A stretch of 64,000 bases of DNA, from contig NZ_JAFICD010000001.1 of NCBI RefSeq assembly GCF_017833525.1, positions 2,764,647 to 2,828,646 of the forward strand. Reading direction: 5' to 3'. Source of the stretch: Duganella sp. 1411. GTDB taxonomy: Bacteria; Pseudomonadota; Gammaproteobacteria; Burkholderiales; Burkholderiaceae_D. Both the position numbers and the translations under genes were made by a program. Of the stretch, positions 61,411-64,000 are shown one piece after another; the first letter of the stretch is position 1, and each line of letters starts with the position of its first letter. The notes beneath the pieces were generated by a model. That model did no database searches. It was given only the letters and a program-made list of their open reading frames with translations, and had not been told where the DNA came from.

Positions 61411-62346
61411 ATGGCCAAACTTCCCATCACCACCCGGCGCAGCATCAATCTTTTGCTGGACCACGCCGCCAACCATCTGGCGGTCGGCGACCCCTTGCCC
61501 ACCGAAATGCGAATGGCAGAGATCGCCGCGAGCAGCCGCACCGCCGTGCGCAGCGCGCTGGCCCACTTGGCCGGGCACGGACTGATCGAGGGCATGAAGC
61601 AGCGCCACCTGCTGCGCAAGCCGCGCCCGGAAGACTACTTCGACGTGGCCGAACTGCACAGCGCCACCGAGCAGCTGCAGCAGGTGCTGATGGAGCGCAT
61701 CTACGAGCGGGACCTGCCGCCGGGGGCGGAATTCACCGAGGTGGAGCTGTCGCGCGCGGCCGGCGTGAGCACGATCGCCGTGCGCGAGTTCCTGATTGGT
61801 TTTTCGCGCAACGGCATGATCGAGAAGAACCCGCGCGGCGGCTGGCGCCTGTGCGCCTTCGACACCAAATACGCCGAGGAGCTGGGCGAGGTGCGGGAGA
61901 TGTTCGAACTAAGGGCGATCGAGCGCATCGGCGAGATGGCGCCGGACGACCCGGCGTTCGCCCGGTTGCGCGAGCTGCTGGCGCGCCACGAGGCGCTGGG
62001 CCGCGAGCCGGCCGAAAGCCACGCGGAATTCCCCGCGCTCGACCGCGAGTTCCATACTTTCCTGATCGGGCTGCTGGACAACCGCTTCGCCAAAAACCTC
62101 AACGACGTCGTGGCCATGGTCTACCACTACCACTATCAATGGGACAAGCGCGACGAGATCCCGCGCAACCAGTACGCGCTGCAGGAGCACCTGGCGATCC
62201 TGCGCCCGCTGGTCGACGGCGACGCGGCGGCCGCGCAGACGGCCATGCGGGCGCACCTGCGCTCGGCCCGCTCCACGATGCTGAGCGCGCTGCGCAAGCG
62301 CGATGCCGGGCACGCCCGGCCGGACGGCGCCAGCCGGACGACGTAA
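61411..62346 (+). CDS. GntR-family transcriptional regulator with two N-terminal helix-turn-helix-like segments
   Basis: 311 residues. The first 70 residues (LPTEMRMAEIAASSRTAVRS, then ALAHLAGHGLIEG) look like one winged helix. A second follows at about 85-155 (IYERDLPPGAEFTEVELSRA, GVSTIAVREFLIGFSRNGMI). The C-terminal all-helical FCD-type ligand domain has metal-type histidines (FHTFLIGLLDNRF, YHYHYQWDKRDE, EHLAILRPL). The double DNA-binding region is unusual. The start was set at MAKLPITTRR, directly after the palindromic operator. It probably controls the TonB receptor locus upstream. Confidence 0.9.
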   Translation: MAKLPITTRRSINLLLDHAANHLAVGDPLPTEMRMAEIAASSRTAVRSALAHLAGHGLIEGMKQRHLLRKPRPEDYFDVAELHSATEQLQQVLMERIYERDLPPGAEFTEVELSRAAGVSTIAVREFLIGFSRNGMIEKNPRGGWRLCAFDTKYAEELGEVREMFELRAIERIGEMAPDDPAFARLRELLARHEALGREPAESHAEFPALDREFHTFLIGLLDNRFAKNLNDVVAMVYHYHYQWDKRDEIPRNQYALQEHLAILRPLVDGDAAAAQTAMRAHLRSARSTMLSALRKRDAGHARPDGASRTT

Positions 62347-62378
62347 ACCGGGGCGCCGCCATGGCGCCGCGCCTTGAA

Positions 62379-63011
62379 TTAATAGGCGACGTCTTCCAGC
62401 CGATAGCGGAATTTTCTGCGCTCAGGCAAGTCCCATCCGGGCTCGCGGTCAGTATTGCGCGCTGGCTGGCCAGCTGTGGACGGGGCCTGCGGCGCGGGCA
62501 AGGTTGCCGTTGATCCAACCGCCAGCGGCGGGACTGCGGTGGACCCAGGCGGGATCGTACCGGTTGGCGTGGCGGCGGCCGGTTTCGCCGCCGCGAGCAG
62601 TTCATCGCGCAGTCGGCATGCTATTTTGAAGGTCTTGTCGCCCGGACGGCGGATGAATAAGTCCTGCCACGCATTGCGCGTCGAGCGGGCGAACGATTGC
62701 GCGAACTGGTTCGGCGATACCGCGCGGCCATTGTGGATGATCTGATCGCCTTCAACGCGCGCGTAGTTGTTTTCGCCGTAGCTCCACGATTTCAACACGG
62801 TGCCTGCGGGAAGGAACAGCGATTTCCATTGATAGCCGTGCATGTCCTCAGGGTCCGCGCCCGGCGCGAATCTGGCCGGGTCTTCCAGCCAGTATTCGAT
62901 GGCGTTCGTGATGGCTTCCGAAATGTCTTGCGAACCGCCACGGTGGCGCAGCTTGTCGATGAGTTGGAGCAGGGTGTCGGTGGGCACCTGCACGGTCACT
63001 GTGTTATTCAT
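62379..63011 (-). CDS. RHH-like protein with RAMA-like (modified-DNA reader) domain, proposed
   Basis: 210 residues. Residues 4-43 (VTVQVPTDTLLQLIDKLRHR, then GGSQDISEAITNAIEYWLED) look like a ribbon-helix-helix DNA-binding unit. Residues 58-138 (SLFLPAGTVLKSWSYGENNY, ARVEGDQIIHNGRAVSPNQF, RSTRNAWQDLFIRRPGDKTF) resemble the RAMA/DUF4357-like domain seen in restriction-linked proteins. The rest is a Pro/Ala/Thr-rich tail. GGGGAG lies eight bases before the ATG. An inverted repeat flanks its promoter region. It is divergent from a PD-(D/E)XK-like protein. The domain calls are by eye and moderately sure. Confidence 0.65.
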   Translation of the reverse strand: MNNTVTVQVPTDTLLQLIDKLRHRGGSQDISEAITNAIEYWLEDPARFAPGADPEDMHGYQWKSLFLPAGTVLKSWSYGENNYARVEGDQIIHNGRAVSPNQFAQSFARSTRNAWQDLFIRRPGDKTFKIACRLRDELLAAAKPAAATPTGTIPPGSTAVPPLAVGSTATLPAPQAPSTAGQPARNTDREPGWDLPERRKFRYRLEDVAY

Positions 63012-63115
63012 CCGATTTTCTCCCCTATTTTGTTCTGCTTTTCCATATTTAGACGGGAAAGCGCGGCGATAGTTCAATCCCGGGAAAAATAGGAAAAAAT
63101 AGGGAGGAAAATCGG
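63012..63115. repeat. Imperfect 20-bp inverted repeat flanking the RHH/RAMA-like gene's promoter
   Basis: The left arm 63012-63031 reverse-complements to AAAATAGGGGAGAAAATCGG. The right arm 63096-63115 is AAAATAGGGAGGAAAATCGG: 18 of 20 bases match. The left arm contains the ribosome-binding site of the RHH/RAMA-like gene. Two operator copies for an autoregulating DNA-binding protein are the simplest reading. Confidence 0.7.
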
Positions 63116-63360
63116 GCTTTTGCTACACGGAGCTGCGCGGCCTACCCCCACTGCATACTCCTTGGGTGGGGTTCCCGCTCCCGCAGGAGGGACGAGGGGC
63201 GGGTTTGGGGCGGTAGCGCCCGGCGTGACAATGTGTGAACCTTTCAGATAAGCAAGCTGGTAAGCTGAGCAGCGTTGGCCGGGTTCGGCCAGAAGCTGCC
63301 GGAGGCCGTTTGGTTAGGCACAACAGAGCAGGCACTATCGCTTCAATTGGGAAAGAAAGT
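63116..63360. other. Intergenic stretch with no recognised feature
   Basis: The 245 bp between the right inverted-repeat arm and the nuclease-like gene hold no gene that I can support. An open frame reaches back to 63235 in phase with the next gene, but its residues look non-coding. CTGCATACTCCTTGGG and the G-rich GGGACGAGGGGCGGG are unassigned. Confidence 0.5.
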
Positions 63361-63882
63361 ATGACCATCAATCTGGATGTCCATGAATCAGTTTATCGAG
63401 AGCGCCTGTTAGAGCATTTGTTGATCGGCGATCTGCTAAAACACTCGTGGTTATATGCGGGAGCTACGTTAGAGGTCTCACAGCCGTCAATCGACAGATC
63501 AGGCCATGACGTAGTCCTAGAGGCAAACGGTGTCACACGTCACGTCCAGTTAAAAACATCGTCCAAAGCTGCCACCACTGCTTCGCAGAAAGTGCATGTG
63601 GGGCTATCAAAAAAGCCTTCTGGATGCGTAATCTGGACTCGCTTCAATAGCGAGAGCATGGTCTTAGGTCCTTTCATGTTCTTCGGCGGCGAGCCGGGTT
63701 CTTCATTGCCATCCCTTGCTGACTTCCCGGTCGCTAAACACACAAAAGGGAATGCCGACGGCGTCAAAAAAGAACGTCCGAATCTACGTGTTGTTTCGAT
63801 TTCCAAATTTCGGAAAATAGCAAATGTCCCTGCCTTATATGTTGCATTGTTTGGTACAGTCCATGAGGCACTGGCGTTATGA
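63361..63882 (+). CDS. PD-(D/E)XK nuclease-like protein, function unknown
   Basis: 173 residues. The core IDRSGHDVVLEANG then VTRHVQLKTSS has the spacing of a PD-(D/E)XK active site: Asp50, then Q63-x-K65, with Glu19 in the preceding helix as a further candidate. This fold is shared by restriction enzymes and repair nucleases. The C-terminal half (VHVGLSKKPSGCVIWTRF) continues as an alpha/beta protein. Base composition is clearly more AT-rich than most of the window. It is divergent from the RHH/RAMA-like gene and followed by a transposase remnant, suggesting a mobile defence-type insertion. Start chosen at MTINLDVHESV. Confidence 0.65.
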   Translation: MTINLDVHESVYRERLLEHLLIGDLLKHSWLYAGATLEVSQPSIDRSGHDVVLEANGVTRHVQLKTSSKAATTASQKVHVGLSKKPSGCVIWTRFNSESMVLGPFMFFGGEPGSSLPSLADFPVAKHTKGNADGVKKERPNLRVVSISKFRKIANVPALYVALFGTVHEALAL

Positions 63883-63913
63883 GATCAAGGATGCTTTGGG
63901 CTGAATGTGGTGG

Positions 63914-64000
63914 TCAAGTAAATTCGGACACGACGATAGGTTTTCTTGCTGCCATGTTCCGTTCGTAGACGGAGGGCGGCAGATTGCCCAGAACTGAATG
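63914..64000 (-). mobile_element. IS3-family transposase, C-terminal end (rest outside window)
   Basis: The minus strand encodes HSVLGNLPPSVYERNMAARK and then PIVVSEFT with a stop. This is the end of the IS3 OrfB integrase domain (the HSxLGNLPP motif is typical). Only 28 codons lie in the window. The terminal inverted repeat of the element should lie just outside the stop, in the region TGTGGTGGTCAAGTAAATTC near 63906-63925. Confidence 0.85.

Noticed and set aside
1..64000. tRNA, rRNA or riboswitch genes
   Set aside because: I looked for cloverleaf-type patterns and GGTTCGA-type T-loops in the larger gaps and found none; a covariance-model search would be decisive.

Overview
The window is a GC-rich (visibly about two thirds G+C) stretch of a betaproteobacterial chromosome. 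The closest match in gene content and style is the Oxalobacteraceae (Massilia / Duganella / Janthinobacterium type). Pointers are the Entner-Doudoroff genes with a HexR regulator, a PEP-CTERM protein, an imuA-imuB mutasome pair, several diguanylate cyclases, a large TonB-dependent receptor with its own GntR regulator, and a yicC / Ser-Thr kinase / PP2C / rph / rdgB / hemW housekeeping cluster. The genus is inferred from memory of the families, not from any search.

Layout. 1-7 kb: the end of a response regulator gene behind a Do/HtrA protease, an Hsp20 chaperone with a sigma32-type promoter, an M61 peptidase, a PAS-GGDEF cyclase, a small unknown protein and an alpha/beta hydrolase. 7-14 kb: SOS-controlled imuA-imuB with a textbook LexA box, a putative Na+/H+ antiporter, a secreted hydrolase, a PEP-CTERM protein and a PHB-depolymerase-type esterase. 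14-23 kb: HrpA helicase, ArgA, YggX, RpiA and a receiver / CheC / diguanylate cyclase operon. 23-28 kb: an AraC regulator divergent from a cytochrome P450, a small toxin-antitoxin pair, and a quinone reductase divergent from a LysR regulator. 28-40 kb: a carbon-metabolism block (eda, edd, pgi, SMP-30 lactonase, zwf, hexR, a KaiC-like ATPase with a receiver, transaldolase). 40-49 kb: an RND efflux operon, a patatin-like protein and a chemoreceptor. 49-56 kb: the housekeeping cluster. 56-64 kb: accessory DNA, with a toxin-antitoxin locus whose toxin is truncated, a lipoprotein / TonB receptor / GntR nutrient locus, an RHH-RAMA-like protein divergent from a PD-(D/E)XK-like protein, and the end of an IS3-family transposase.

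The carbon block reads as one HexR regulon. Near-identical 15-bp operators lie in front of edd-eda, pgi and zwf-hexR, and HexR is encoded directly behind zwf. No classical pgl lactonase is present; the SMP-30 protein behind pgi is a candidate for that step.

Three families of intergenic palindromes run through the window. Family A (core GGCGGATTA...TAATCCGCC with CTACGT at one edge) occurs at about eight loci, supplies the stop codon of one gene, and seems to have given rise to a seven-copy 46-bp tandem array at 33.68-33.99 kb. Family B (GGGGTCGTACCCC with its complement) occurs four times, once inside the esterase reading frame. A third element, a perfect 26-bp inverted repeat, carries the stop codon of the LysR gene. 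No tRNA, rRNA or CRISPR array was seen.
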